Shown: in pieces, positions 44,423 through 53,917 of the stretch
Position numbering within the stretch: position 1 is the first letter of the stretch
How the letters are laid out: every line of letters starts with the position of its first letter
NCBI GenBank assembly: GCA_002368175.1
Contig: AP018172.1
Span: 2,168,001-2,232,000 of the forward strand
Direction of reading: 5' to 3'
DNA from: Calothrix sp. NIES-2098
Lineage (GTDB): Bacteria > Cyanobacteriota > Cyanobacteriia > Cyanobacteriales > Nostocaceae
Length of the DNA: 64,000 nt
Translations under genes and position numbers: made by a program
The notes under the pieces: model-generated
What the model saw: the letters and a program-made list of their open reading frames with translations, nothing else
What the model was told of the DNA's origin: nothing
Database searches by the model: none

Positions 44423-44860
44423 ATGAAAGATCTGACACTAGATCAAGCTATTCAATCTGCAATTGAGCTTAATGCAAGCGTTAGCAAGGAAGGACTGAAG
44501 GTTGCTTTCCCAGAGTTAAGAAAAGCCATTGAAGAATTTGAGGATGATGGTTATCCCATTGAGACAATTATTCCTCAAGAAGAAGAAGTTGGTTTAGGAT
44601 TTTCATTAAAGAGTACAGATGTGGAAAGATTTTGGGAAATCTACTCGGATTTGATTCGCAAAAGCCTTTGTGGTTCCAATGGAGATCTTCATAAGCTTGT
44701 TCAATCAGGAATTTCAACATCTGTAGGAGCAGTCTTAGCGACGTTGGTTACTGGATTAGGTATTCCTGCCGCAGCTTTGGGAATCATGGTTCCAATCGCA
44801 GTCATCATTGTGAACATAGGTGTAGATGCCTTTTGTATCATGACTGAGCAGGAAAACTAG
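44423..44860 (+). CDS. Small membrane hypothetical protein
   Basis: 145 residues. The N-terminal two thirds are soluble and acidic (ELRKAIEEFEDDGYPIETII, then a GLGFSLKSTDVERFWEIY segment). The C-terminus is hydrophobic over ~45 residues (VGAVLATLVTGLGIPAAALG and IMVPIAVIIVNIGVDAF), giving one long or two short membrane helices with a tiny tail (MTEQEN). I recognise no family. It is 50 bases upstream of a zinc-protease-like gene and probably co-transcribed, so it may anchor, guard or be processed by it. Confidence 0.7.
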   Translation: MKDLTLDQAIQSAIELNASVSKEGLKVAFPELRKAIEEFEDDGYPIETIIPQEEEVGLGFSLKSTDVERFWEIYSDLIRKSLCGSNGDLHKLVQSGISTSVGAVLATLVTGLGIPAAALGIMVPIAVIIVNIGVDAFCIMTEQEN

Positions 44861-44910
44861 GGTTCATTAGTTTTCATAATTTAGATGTTTATGAACCGAG
44901 GTGATAAACG

Positions 44911-46554
44911 ATGTCTCTACAAAATATGCTTGCGAGGTTTGATACAGTTAAGTTTAATCCAAGGACTCTTCAAATCAACTTCCCTGAAGATCTCATGAAC
45001 GGATTATCTATTAACGCTCGATATTTTTTTGAAATCGCTTATGGAAAAAGAAATTTGACAGTATTAGATTGGACAAGTGGAGAGTGGAGGGATGATCAGC
45101 CTTCTTTAGACTGTTTTTTCCAGAGTGATGAGGATACTCGTACAGAAATACTTACTGTGTTGACTCTCTTTATCCATGAATATACCCATAAAATAGATTT
45201 TTTGATATCACCTTTCGGGCTTCATTTCTATGTAAATAATCTTCGTGAGTATTGGATATTGCAAGAATTCTTTCCTCAAGCTTTAGATAATTCAAGCACA
45301 GTTGACAAAATTCAGTTTCTGGCAAAATTTCATGAAAATTCAATTCGCAAAGGCAGCATAGACGAAGATTTAAATAAAATTTGGGAGAGTCTTAAACCCA
45401 TTATTCATACCTTCTATGCTTGGGGTGATGTCAGTAGTATTAGACCACTAGCAAAGTTTATTGCTGAAGGATGGAGCGATTCAATTAAAGGAATAGAAGA
45501 TCCTTTTGGCTTGGGTATTCCAATGGAACCCGTCACAGTTCTTGATTTTTTCCATACTTTCCGCATTTCAGGAACAGATAAATTTTCGTATTTGCGCCCT
45601 TTAACTATTTTTGAAACAAAAGCAGTAGTCAACTCCTTGTTATTCATTTTGTATCTGCTTGGTGAAAAGGGCAATGAAGAATGTCTTCACTATTATGAAA
45701 AAACCTACCTCAATCGAAAACCTCCATTGACCTATGATTATCTTTTCTTGCTAGATTTAGGGGCTAGAGTATATCGAGTAAAAGACTTTCATAGTCTTCT
45801 AAAGTTGCGAAATTTCCAAATGTTACGCTCAACTCTTCTGATTTTGTCAACAGCTTGTTGGTATGCATTACAAGCTCCACCTTTCCTAGGAGCTTCAGAT
45901 CCGAGAAGTTCTAACCCTATACTAAGGTTATGGTTAAGTCTTATATTTTTGACAGCACTTGTTAGAGAAGAAATTAGTGTATCTTTTAACAGTACTGCTG
46001 AAGCCCTTCTGTATTTGGATGAATTACCTAAGAGCCAATCTTTTTATCAAAAGCCTATTAAGGAAATTATTCCAAACTGTTGTGAAGTGATTGATGCCAT
46101 GATTAAAGCGAACCAAAAATATACTTGGCATCCGGATGTGAAAAGTTACTTTGACCACATATTCCAAATTATGTATCCACATTTTGCTAAACGAGATAAA
46201 AATTATATTTCATATATGGGGATGCCTGATACTGGCAATCCTCTTTTTGGTTGTAGAAGTAAGGAAGACTGGGAAGTGACGTATGACGATTACAAAATTC
46301 CTCAAACTGTTCAAGACTGGTTTAGCATTCGTCAAGCTCTTTTCTTTATAGATATGAATAAGCCTAAAGAGGAATTTATTGAAAGTCTAGATAAGCATTT
46401 TTTAGCTTTTCTGCTTACATATCCCTGTGAATGTGGTGGTGGAATAACTCAAAGATGGGTTTCACGTTTTTCTGAAACGATTGATGTTAAATGTGCATTT
46501 TGTGGCAAAACAAAAACTATTAATCGTAATGACAGTACAATTATCAGGTTTTAG
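44911..46554 (+). CDS. HEYTH zinc-metallopeptidase-like protein with C-terminal zinc ribbon
   Basis: 547 residues. Near the N-terminus TLFIHEYTHKIDFL carries H89-E-Y-T-H93, the HExxH zinc-peptidase motif in a helix. A third ligand cannot be fixed by eye; LREYWILQEFF ~20 residues on has candidates. The body is helical, with a hydrophobic pair of segments near residues 225-260 (KAVVNSLLFILYLLGEKG). The C-terminus is a zinc ribbon, CECGGGITQRW and CAFCGKTKTI. I know of no described family with this order. It is preceded by a small membrane protein in the same unit. The base composition is AT-rich. The protease role is inference from HExxH. Confidence 0.72.
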   Translation: MSLQNMLARFDTVKFNPRTLQINFPEDLMNGLSINARYFFEIAYGKRNLTVLDWTSGEWRDDQPSLDCFFQSDEDTRTEILTVLTLFIHEYTHKIDFLISPFGLHFYVNNLREYWILQEFFPQALDNSSTVDKIQFLAKFHENSIRKGSIDEDLNKIWESLKPIIHTFYAWGDVSSIRPLAKFIAEGWSDSIKGIEDPFGLGIPMEPVTVLDFFHTFRISGTDKFSYLRPLTIFETKAVVNSLLFILYLLGEKGNEECLHYYEKTYLNRKPPLTYDYLFLLDLGARVYRVKDFHSLLKLRNFQMLRSTLLILSTACWYALQAPPFLGASDPRSSNPILRLWLSLIFLTALVREEISVSFNSTAEALLYLDELPKSQSFYQKPIKEIIPNCCEVIDAMIKANQKYTWHPDVKSYFDHIFQIMYPHFAKRDKNYISYMGMPDTGNPLFGCRSKEDWEVTYDDYKIPQTVQDWFSIRQALFFIDMNKPKEEFIESLDKHFLAFLLTYPCECGGGITQRWVSRFSETIDVKCAFCGKTKTINRNDSTIIRF

Positions 46555-46696
46555 CTTTCTTCAAAGTCAGAAAGTTATCTGTCGAAGTTCCGCATTGGAT
46601 ACCCAGAGGTATTTTTGATAGCGATCGCAATTTATTGAGATCGGGTAAATTGTGGCGTAAAGCTATAATTTGAGGCAGCAACTTTAAGCTAGAAAC

Positions 46697-46882
46697 ATGA
46701 CTACAGTCGCCATTTTACCAACAAGAGACGCTAGCGGTGAGAAATCCTATCGTGCGATCTCAGGAGATAAACACTCTATTGGGAAAACCGCGGGGCAAGC
46801 TTTAGATGCGTTAACTGCCCAGTTAGGTGAAATTGAGTTTAGTGCGATACTAGTTATTCAAAGCTTTCGCCCTGACGTCTAG
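46697..46882 (+). CDS. Small conserved hypothetical protein, 61 aa
   Basis: 61 residues: a beta hairpin followed by one helix and a final strand (MTTVAILPTRDASGEKSYRA, then GKTAGQALDALTAQLG, then FSAILVIQSFRPDV). Small alpha/beta proteins of this kind occur in many cyanobacterial genomes; no function is known to me. It ends 4 bases from the convergent end of the TPR gene. No toxin partner is adjacent. Confidence 0.65.
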   Translation: MTTVAILPTRDASGEKSYRAISGDKHSIGKTAGQALDALTAQLGEIEFSAILVIQSFRPDV

Positions 46883-46886
46883 ATGT

Positions 46887-47729
46887 TTATTGACCCAGTT
46901 CTTTAATATTGTTCATCGCTTGCTGGTACAAGTCTTTATTATCTTGGCTTTGAAAGATATCGGCGGCTTTCTGTAAGTCTTTGAGTGCGCCTGGTTTATC
47001 TCCTTGGGCTGCACGTGCATTACCTCGATTATTATAGGCAGGGCCAAAGTTAGGATTGATGCGAATGGCTTGATTGTAATCTGAGATTGCGCCTTGATTA
47101 TCTCCTTTGGCGGCGCGGAGATTACCGCGGTTATTGTAGGCGATCGCATATCTAGTATCAAGGCGGATCGCTTGATTAAAATCTTCTAGCGCCCGATCGC
47201 GATCTCCGCCAGCAGCCAGAGCATTCCCTCGGTTATTGTAGGCTTCGGCATAATTAGGAGCAAGGCGAATCGCTTCGTTATAATCTTCTAGCGCTCCTTT
47301 ATTATCGCCTTGGGAGGCACGGGCGTTAGCACGGCTATTATAAGCTTCTGCATCGTTGGGATTGAGCTTCAGTGCTTCATTATAATCTGCGATCGCTGCT
47401 TGTTTGTTGCCAGCATCAAAGTAAGCTAGCCCCCGCGCTTTATACGCTGCACCATATTTGGGATTGAGGCTAATGGCTTTATCATAAAATGCGATCGCTG
47501 CTTGGGAATTACCTTTGGCGTGCTGACTTTGTCCTTGTAAATAGAAGTCTACAGCCTTGGATGTTCCAGCTCGGCGACGGCTAGGAGGACTGACACCAAT
47601 TTCTGTTACTAATACATCGCTTTTTTTACTACATGAAAGGCTGGTAATTGCACTCAATATAGTTAATAAAGCTATAATTAATGCTCTGCCTATTTTTTTC
47701 CAATCTTGCTCAAATAATTGCAATTTCAT
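46887..47729 (-). CDS. TPR-repeat protein, exported
   Basis: 280 residues. The N-terminus has a membrane-targeting stretch (IALLTILSAITSLSC) that may be a lipoprotein signal, although the lipobox is weak. From ~58 to 270 there are six to seven 34-residue tetratricopeptide repeats (consensus AYNNRGNAxAxxGDxxxALxDYNxAIRLxP), typical of cyanobacterial TPR proteins. TPR arrays bind peptides and build complexes, here on the outer side of the plasma membrane. No enzyme domain is fused. The start is ATG 47729. Confidence 0.9.
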   Translation of the reverse strand: MKLQLFEQDWKKIGRALIIALLTILSAITSLSCSKKSDVLVTEIGVSPPSRRRAGTSKAVDFYLQGQSQHAKGNSQAAIAFYDKAISLNPKYGAAYKARGLAYFDAGNKQAAIADYNEALKLNPNDAEAYNSRANARASQGDNKGALEDYNEAIRLAPNYAEAYNNRGNALAAGGDRDRALEDFNQAIRLDTRYAIAYNNRGNLRAAKGDNQGAISDYNQAIRINPNFGPAYNNRGNARAAQGDKPGALKDLQKAADIFQSQDNKDLYQQAMNNIKELGQ

Positions 47730-48237
47730 AATACCTAGATAAAATTATTTTCTTCTAGTAATTATTGGATGCTAACTTTCTACGGCAATCCTAGCTGATT
47801 TATGATAATTTCTTAAAAAACCGTCAAGGAGGAGAAGATAGAAAAATTTCCATGAATCATTTAGGAGTGCGTTATTATCTAGGTTAAATTCACGATTGCC
47901 TGTTAGATAAGATGTGAAGTGCGTAGATATCACTAAGTTTTTTTGTAATCAATCAACCTCAGCAATACTTTATGAGACGAAGAGTAGCTTGTTGCAGGCT
48001 AGAGTGAAGTATAAAAACTTTTATCAATCCTGATTTCTCTGTTGAGTTTTTCTCTTTCATCAGGTGATATTCTAGGCAGCAAGGCTCTATTTTTGCCGCC
48101 TTTAATTATACTTTTTTCAAGTCTATCAAATTAATATTTAAATTTTTTTAACAAAATCTTCATCAAGATTAAGTTTTTTGCTGACGCTTCCTAGCTACTT
48201 AATTCTACGTGTATCTATGTGAGTTATTTATTTCAGG
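47730..48237. other. Intergenic region between the TPR and RNase D genes
   Basis: 508 AT-rich bases. Besides the TPR promoter it contains a 9-bp imperfect hairpin (GGCAGCAA...TTGCCGCC, near 48075-48102) followed by a late T-tract. That could terminate a transcript on the plus strand, but no gene precedes it. I see no tRNA or protein gene. Confidence 0.4.
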
Positions 48238-49149
48238 TTAAATGTCACTTTCTTGGTTTTTAGGAGTCAACCGCCAAGCAGTAGTCTCATCAATATCTAC
48301 AGATAGTTGTTCTAGATTTTCACCTAAATCTTTTTGTAATTTCTGAGTCAGTGTGATGGGGAAATCTAAATTAATACCTTGAGTTTCTACTAACCTTACT
48401 AGTTCGGCGAATGCTACTTTCACCGTTTTACGCTCGTAACTAGTCAGCTTGCAGTAAGATGTTTCTGAGACATTCTGCGCTTGCATGGCTTTTTTAATTC
48501 GCTCTTGCAGATGCTCTAATTCTGAATTTAATAGTTGAGATTGCTGCTCAACTTGAGTATATCTTTCACCAAGTAATACTAAATCTTCTGTTGTCGGGTC
48601 GGGGCTAGTTTTGGATTGCAACTCTAACAATTTTAAATGCACTTGCGCCAGATATATACAGTCTAGATAGGCATAATCAATTTGTTCTTCTGTGAGAGGT
48701 CGCTTTCCCCAATCACTATTTTGTTCTTGTTTATCGATATTATGAAAGTTGCAAAGTGCTATGGCTAAAGTCTTGAGTTGATAGTTAGGTAAAGGCAGTA
48801 GATAGTAAGGAATACTTTTAGCAAGTTCTAAAGTACAAGTAATATTTTTAGCTCGCTTGTTACCAAGAAGTTTTAAATCGTAACTAGCATTATGAAATAC
48901 CTTCTCAATATCAGGATTGAGCATAATTTTTTCAATAAATTCCGCTATGGTATCAGGCCGATCTAACACATCTAAAAGGTGAACGCGATCGCCACTCATA
49001 TCATAGGGGTCATCTAATACTTGAATCAGCGATAATCTCGGATTGCGACTTTTATAATCAGCTACTTCGGTATCTATCCACAAAGTTTGAGCTTGTGTAT
49101 ATTTAGCAATAATTGCATTAATTTCACTAGCATTAGTCAAGTATGGCAT
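48238..49149 (-). CDS. RNase D-like 3'-5' exonuclease (DEDD family)
   Basis: 303 residues. The exonuclease acidic residues are in LWIDTEVADYKSRNPRLSLI (D-x-E), FHNASYDLKLL (Asp) and EEQIDYAYLDCIYLAQVH (Y-x3-D), the DEDDy order. The domain spans ~20-190. A helical C-terminal part (coiled coil with Gln-rich QQSQLLNSELEHLQERIKKA) replaces the usual HRDC domain. The protein may trim RNA 3' ends, such as tRNA; the substrate is inferred from family. A separate promoter region precedes it; the cysH gene upstream on the same strand is ended by hairpins. Confidence 0.88.
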   Translation of the reverse strand: MPYLTNASEINAIIAKYTQAQTLWIDTEVADYKSRNPRLSLIQVLDDPYDMSGDRVHLLDVLDRPDTIAEFIEKIMLNPDIEKVFHNASYDLKLLGNKRAKNITCTLELAKSIPYYLLPLPNYQLKTLAIALCNFHNIDKQEQNSDWGKRPLTEEQIDYAYLDCIYLAQVHLKLLELQSKTSPDPTTEDLVLLGERYTQVEQQSQLLNSELEHLQERIKKAMQAQNVSETSYCKLTSYERKTVKVAFAELVRLVETQGINLDFPITLTQKLQKDLGENLEQLSVDIDETTAWRLTPKNQESDI

Positions 49150-49326
49150 GAGTTAATCTTTCTAGCAGCAAAATAAAGTCATAGGTAAACCCAGATGGTA
49201 TCAGCAGTTCAAATTCTCTTGCATTGCTAACCTATAGCTTGAGCCTATGTCCGCGATCCTGAAACCTTAGACTTTTATTATTGTGAGCGATCGCATAGCA
49301 TTCTTGCAGGTATCAATAAACAAACA

Positions 49327-49423
49327 AAGCCTGCGAAGACAGGCTATAAAAAGTATTTCACTAATTGTCGAGGTCGATATGAGGAGAGTGGGGAATGAGT
49401 GGAGGAAAAAAGTAATTTCCTCC
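49327..49423 (-). terminator. Two hairpins after cysH
   Basis: On the minus strand GGAGGAAA / TTTCCTCC (49401-49423) comes first, then AAGCCTG / CAGGCT (49327-49346) with a TTCG-type loop followed by TTTGTTTGTTTATTG. The second is the better intrinsic terminator. Both lie in the 297-base gap before the RNase D gene. Confidence 0.55.
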
Positions 49424-49446
49424 ATTTCCCCTTCCCTCATCATCTA

Positions 49447-50172
49447 TTAAATATGAATTCCGCACTCAGTTTTACCAGTTCCCCGCCAGCGTCCAGCGCG
49501 TTCGTCTTCACCTTCGCCAACTTTGGTTGTGATGGGTTCATCGCCAATGCTGGGATAGCCTTGGTCGTGTAAGGGGTTGTAAATTACTCCGTGTTCAGCT
49601 ACGTAATCCCAGCTATCTTTGCGTGTCCAGTTAGCTAAGGGATTCACTTTCAAGCGTCCTTGGCTATCCAATTCAAAGATAGGCATATTAGCACGGGTAA
49701 CGGCTTGGTCGCGACGACGACCGGTAATCCAAGCGATGGTGTTGAGTTCGTCTAAACCCCGTTGCAAAGGTTCAATTTTGGTAACTTGGTGGAATTTGGT
49801 AATATCGCTGTCCCAAAGTGCTTCGCCGTATTTGGCGTTAAAGGCTTCGCGGCTGTCTACATCTGGAGTTTTGTAGGTTTGCAAATCTAGGGTATAGATT
49901 TCTTTAGCTTTCGCAACTAGTTCTAAAGTTTGAGGGAAATGGAATAAGGTATCGAGAAATATAACTGGGACTGGATGCTTCAGTTCAGTATAAAGAATAT
50001 GGGTAATTATCATGTCATCCACGTTAAAGGCGCTGGTTTGCACCAGTCCCGTGGGGATATTTTCTATAGACCAGGCCAGTATCTCTTTAGGAGTAGCAGT
50101 TTCAAATTGTTGATTTAACTGTTCTAAATTAAAATCGCTTGTTGGGTTTTGAGAGACCGTGGAAACTGTCAT
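49447..50172 (-). CDS. cysH: CysH, phosphoadenylyl-sulfate reductase
   Basis: CysH reduces PAPS to sulfite in assimilatory sulfate reduction, using thioredoxin. The 241 residues show the adenylyl-sulfate-site pattern: VQTSAFNVDDMIITHIL, FLDTLFHFPQTLELV, ITGRRRDQ, VNPLANWTRKDSWDYV, and the C-terminal catalytic RGTGKTECGIHI (Cys of E-C-G-I-H). Two extra Cys pairs that bind an iron-sulfur cluster in APS reductases are absent, so PAPS is the likely substrate. The start is ATG 50172. No cys neighbours. Confidence 0.95.
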   Translation of the reverse strand: MTVSTVSQNPTSDFNLEQLNQQFETATPKEILAWSIENIPTGLVQTSAFNVDDMIITHILYTELKHPVPVIFLDTLFHFPQTLELVAKAKEIYTLDLQTYKTPDVDSREAFNAKYGEALWDSDITKFHQVTKIEPLQRGLDELNTIAWITGRRRDQAVTRANMPIFELDSQGRLKVNPLANWTRKDSWDYVAEHGVIYNPLHDQGYPSIGDEPITTKVGEGEDERAGRWRGTGKTECGIHI

Positions 50173-50667
50173 GATAATTTTTTAGCTAAATAGTTCTTGA
50201 ACTTCAACGAGATTTATTTTACCCCAAAGGGGCACACACAAAGTCACATAAATCGCTAGGAAATGAGGGATTAGTAAAAATTGTTTATTGTAGCTAATGA
50301 TACTTAGTTGTCCCACAGCTTCCATTATCTGACAAGCGATCGCCGATTCTTTAAATCTACAATGTTCTGTGCGATCGCCGAAACCGCTATTGCTGAGACA
50401 TGAGTACAGTTTTTTTTAGTCAACAATATAATATAGAAGTGTTTTTGATAATTTGATAGAACTCAGTGTAACTGCACCGCGCACGTGCAATGTATTCATG
50501 AGGGCAGTTTGACGGAGGTTCCCACTGTTGTAGCAACTGGCGTTAAACTGTCTGTCCTACCCCTGTATGGCTTTTAGCCGTTACCACCTGAAATCTTTTT
50601 GGGATTTCAGATGTTTAGTGGTAAGCTCTCTGCTCTAATAGTTGTAAGCCAAAATCTAAAATCTAAA
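50173..50667. other. Divergent region cysH / ychF with repeats and hairpin
   Basis: 495 bases with two HIP1 sites, a dispersed repeat (50504-50552) and an 8-bp hairpin (CTGAAATC/GATTTCAG, 50588-50610) just before the ychF start. Both genes' promoters should lie between. No small gene was recognised. Confidence 0.5.
50504..50552. repeat. Dispersed GC-rich repeat, divergent copy C
   Basis: GGCAGTTTGACGGAGGTTCCC leads (in two parts), and AACTGGCGTTAAACTGTC closes. Its inverted ends CAGTTTGACG and CGTTAAACTG match with two mismatches. The AACTGGCGTT end is shared with copies A and B, which suggests the same family. Confidence 0.55.
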
Positions 50668-51759
50668 ATGCTACGAGCCGGAATTGTCGGACTTCCCAAC
50701 GTCGGAAAATCTACTTTATTCAATGCTTTGGTTGCTAACGCCAAAGCCGAAGCTGCTAACTTCCCTTTTTGCACCATTGAACCAAATGTTGGCGTTGTCG
50801 CAGTACCGGATGAGCGTTTAAATGTTCTCTCGAATATTTCCAGTTCAGCACAAATTGTCCCAGCGCGTGTTGAGTTTGTAGATATTGCCGGTTTGGTTAA
50901 AGGTGCAAGCCAAGGTGAGGGACTAGGTAATCAATTTCTGTCCCACATCCGGGAAGTAGATGCAATTGTCCATGTCGTGCGTTGTTTTGAAAATGATGAT
51001 ATTATTCACGTCGCTGGTTCTGTTGACCCAGCACGAGATATTGAAATCATTAATTTAGAGCTTGGTTTAGCAGATTTAGCACAAATTGAGCGCCGTATCG
51101 ATCGTACTCGCAAACAAGCACGTACTAGTAAAGAAGCACAATTTGAAGTCACAGTTCTAGAAAAATTAGCTGCTGCTTTAAATGAAGGTAAATCTGTTAG
51201 ACAAATTAGTTTAACTGAAGAAGAAGCAGAGATTATTAAAGGGCTAGGACTACTGACGAATAAACCAATTATTTACGCCGCTAATGTTTCTGAGGATGAA
51301 TTAGCAACTGGTAATGAATTTGTCGACAGAGTGCGACAAATAGCATCAGAAGAAAATGCCCAAGTCGTCATAGTTTCTGCCCAAGTAGAAGCCGAACTTG
51401 TAGAATTACCCGAAGAAGATAAAGCTGATTTTCTCGCATCATTGGGTGTGGAAGAAGGCGGTTTAAAATCTTTGATTCGTGCTACTTACACACTGTTAGG
51501 CTTGCGCACATATTTCACCAGCGGCCCTAAAGAAACTCGTGCTTGGACAATTCATGCAGGGATGTCTGCACCGCAAGCAGCAGGAGTAATTCACTCTGAT
51601 TTTGAGCGAGGATTTATTCGCGCCGAAACAGTTGCTTATGATGATTTAGTAGCATCTGGTTCAATAAATGCTGCGAAAGAAAAAGGATTAGTGAGAAGTG
51701 AAGGTAAGGAATATATTGTCAAAGAAGGCGATGTAATGTTATTCCGATTCAACGTTTAG
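50668..51759 (+). CDS. ychF: YchF, Obg-family redox-responsive ATPase
   Basis: ATG 50668 is chosen because it gives MLRAGIVGLPNVGKSTLFNA and exactly 363 residues, the usual YchF length; the frame extends upstream to 50599. Motifs are G1 GLPNVGKST, DIAGLVKGASQGEGLGNQ, NxxE-type specificity (YAANVSED, ATP-preferring), and a C-terminal TGS domain (TSGPKETRAWTIHAG). YchF binds ribosomes and hydrolyses ATP; it is involved in translation and oxidative-stress responses. The start region has a hairpin upstream. A shared terminator lies after the stop. Confidence 0.97.
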   Translation: MLRAGIVGLPNVGKSTLFNALVANAKAEAANFPFCTIEPNVGVVAVPDERLNVLSNISSSAQIVPARVEFVDIAGLVKGASQGEGLGNQFLSHIREVDAIVHVVRCFENDDIIHVAGSVDPARDIEIINLELGLADLAQIERRIDRTRKQARTSKEAQFEVTVLEKLAAALNEGKSVRQISLTEEEAEIIKGLGLLTNKPIIYAANVSEDELATGNEFVDRVRQIASEENAQVVIVSAQVEAELVELPEEDKADFLASLGVEEGGLKSLIRATYTLLGLRTYFTSGPKETRAWTIHAGMSAPQAAGVIHSDFERGFIRAETVAYDDLVASGSINAAKEKGLVRSEGKEYIVKEGDVMLFRFNV

Positions 51760-51789
51760 ATAATTCATAATTACAAGACGAATTATTTT

Positions 51790-51862
51790 AACCGCCGATG
51801 CACGCAGATAAACGCAGATAATTGATTTATCGGTGTTTATCTATATTCATCGGCGGTTTTTA
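51790..51862. terminator. Bidirectional hairpin terminator between convergent genes
   Basis: AACCGCCGATG (51790-51800) and CATCGGCGGTT (51848-51858) are perfect 11-bp complements, with a run of T beyond the right arm. The interior carries an ACGCAGATAAACGCAGATAA repeat type. It serves ychF and, in the other direction, the gene ending at 51860. Confidence 0.75.
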
Positions 51863-52792
51863 TTGTCCACCAATTATATATACAGAAGAACCAAAATTTT
51901 CATCATCAGTACCAACAATTACACCTCCTTCTGCACCAGGAATAAGTTCTAATGCTTCAATTTTGTGGTAATTAGTGCGGTAAAGCGGTACAAGTTGAGG
52001 ATTTTGCTTGAATACTATTTTGTTACCACTATATCCGAGAGAGCCAGCAATATATATAGCTGACTGAAAAGGCCCTTCATCCCCAGGATCGCTGGCTGCG
52101 CTAATAAATACAACTCCTGCTGGGTCTACTTTTATATCAGAAATATGGCGAACATTACCAGATGGAAATGGAACTTTGAGATTGACAGAATTTGTGAGTA
52201 TAATTTGAGATTTCGTCAAATCAAGCAATCCCCAATAAAGAGTTGCTGGTTGTTCTGCTTCGCCTCGATGTGCCCATAATGCTACTAACTTACCATCAAT
52301 GTCTTGTAAGGAAAATGCCTCAAAATTACTTCCTTTAGGAATTATTGGTAAATCAAATTCTTTGACAAGTGAGATAGTTTTAGGCTCGGATTCTAATATA
52401 ATATAATAAGCTTTTCCTGAACTGCTTAAAGCTAGAAAAGCAGTATTTTTCGTTTTAGGAATAGATGTTAAAGCCTCTAAATCGTTTGGTAATTCTGCCT
52501 TACTTGGCCAGTTAAAGGATAAATATTCAGGTTGATTTTTACCTTTAATACTAATAAGTGCTAAACGACCTTGATTAGATTTTTTGTTGTCATGAACAAT
52601 CAGAAAATCTAGAGAATTGCTTTGTTGCTCAATCAGAGCCATACCACTGATACCAAAAGGGATACCACCCCGCACAGGCCGCCAATCTTGCGCCCAAACT
52701 CGCTGACAGAGAAATAACAGCGTTCCTAAGACTACTAAATTGATGATTAACTTCAGAAACCGAGGTAGATTAAGTACTGCTGACAGGCGCAT
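51860..52792 (-). CDS. Secreted hypothetical protein, possible beta-propeller
   Basis: 310 residues. A signal peptide occupies ~1-34 (LIINLVVLGTLLFLCQRVWA-Q). The mature part is beta-rich, with blades that repeat every ~45 residues (SGMALIEQQSNSLDFLIVHD, EALTSIPKTKNTAFLALSSS, RHISDIKVDPAGVVFISAAS, EALELIPGAEGGVIVGTDDE). This resembles an esterase-like/phytase-like propeller, but no catalytic motif is visible. It should lie in the periplasm. The start is ATG 52792, preceded by a promoter region divergent from the coiled-coil cassette. Confidence 0.72.
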   Translation of the reverse strand: MRLSAVLNLPRFLKLIINLVVLGTLLFLCQRVWAQDWRPVRGGIPFGISGMALIEQQSNSLDFLIVHDNKKSNQGRLALISIKGKNQPEYLSFNWPSKAELPNDLEALTSIPKTKNTAFLALSSSGKAYYIILESEPKTISLVKEFDLPIIPKGSNFEAFSLQDIDGKLVALWAHRGEAEQPATLYWGLLDLTKSQIILTNSVNLKVPFPSGNVRHISDIKVDPAGVVFISAASDPGDEGPFQSAIYIAGSLGYSGNKIVFKQNPQLVPLYRTNYHKIEALELIPGAEGGVIVGTDDENFGSSVYIIGGQ

Positions 52793-53011
52793 AAATGAGC
52801 ATCAGTAAGAGAGTGCATTAACGGATGACCAATCATATCAAATTCAGGCGATCGCGCCATATAATTAAGTAACTTTTAGTAATCTTCACTGTCAACAGCA
52901 ACCGAAATTATACTTAATTATTTAAAGTTATTTGATAACTCGACACATTCTTTTTGCAATGTTATTTTTGAAACTGTATACCAGTAAACAATCACTTCAG
53001 GATGATGCATA

Positions 53012-53899
53012 ATGCTGGGATGGATATTTGGTAGTTTCGTTAAAAAATTAGAGCGTTCAGGAAAGAAAATTTCACGGGATTTTGGTGAATCTATTCAGAA
53101 GGAAATAAACTACTTATTTGATCAAAAACTTAATCCCTTAGCTGACAGGATAGACTATGTATCTAAAAAACGGATAAAACAAGCTGAGGAATTAGAAGTT
53201 AAGGCTAAAGCTGATATTGAGTCCTTGTTAAATAATGCAGATCATAAAATTAAGGATAATCTCAAAGAAATTGATGATATACGTAAATCGGCTCTCCAAG
53301 ATGTAAGAGAGACTGTTGGTGAAGTTGATGCTTATGTAGAAAATAGAATAAATCAAATTTCTTTGGCAGTAATGAGAGCATTGAACCAAACTAAAGAAAT
53401 AAGTCAAATTATTGTTGAAGATATTAATACTTTAGAAGACAAATTATTTCAAGACATAAACTATATAGTAGATAAAATCAATGAAAATATTGATGAAAAG
53501 CTAGAATTAATTCGATATGAATTAAAAAAGAGTTTAGCTCATGCTCTACCGAATCCTTTCGATAAATGTAAACAAAAGTTAAAGATAGGGCTAAAGCCTG
53601 GGGCTATGCTATCTGACGTTGAGCTTTATGAATTAAATCAATGCTATGAAATAAGTAAATTAAATGAAAATAGTTCAATAGATGAAGTATTAAAAACTTA
53701 TGGACAAATGCAACTAAATGCAGCAAGAATGGCTGCATTAGTCCAAAAGTCTCCAGAATTGAAAAGACGAGCTATTGAAGACTGGCTAAAGTATGGTTTA
53801 CTGTGTGAGTTTTGGAGAAAGACCATGAGAGATTATGCTCATACAGACAATTCTTTATTAGAGTCTCAGCAATCACAAAAATTTTTGTCCGGTAAATAA
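53012..53899 (+). CDS. Coiled-coil hypothetical protein, gene 1 of the GUN4 cassette
   Basis: 295 residues. The N-terminus MLGWIFGSFVKKLERSGKK is a hydrophobic-plus-basic amphipathic segment that could touch a membrane. Residues ~25-180 are a long coiled coil (KRIKQAEELEVKAKADIESL, then NEIDDIRKSALQD-type heptads). The C-terminal ~110 residues form a helical domain (KIGLKPGAMLSDVELYELNQ, then RRAIEDWLKYGLLCEFWRKT). No known enzyme motif is seen. It begins the three-gene unit 53012-55509 with gaps of 18 and 35 bases, so co-transcription is likely. Function unknown. Confidence 0.72.
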   Translation: MLGWIFGSFVKKLERSGKKISRDFGESIQKEINYLFDQKLNPLADRIDYVSKKRIKQAEELEVKAKADIESLLNNADHKIKDNLKEIDDIRKSALQDVRETVGEVDAYVENRINQISLAVMRALNQTKEISQIIVEDINTLEDKLFQDINYIVDKINENIDEKLELIRYELKKSLAHALPNPFDKCKQKLKIGLKPGAMLSDVELYELNQCYEISKLNENSSIDEVLKTYGQMQLNAARMAALVQKSPELKRRAIEDWLKYGLLCEFWRKTMRDYAHTDNSLLESQQSQKFLSGK

Positions 53900-53917
53900 G
53901 TTAACTATAGGTTGTTT

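Noticed and set aside
46900..47560. Regular ~102-base DNA repeats
   Set aside because: They encode TPR units of 34 residues; not a separate element.
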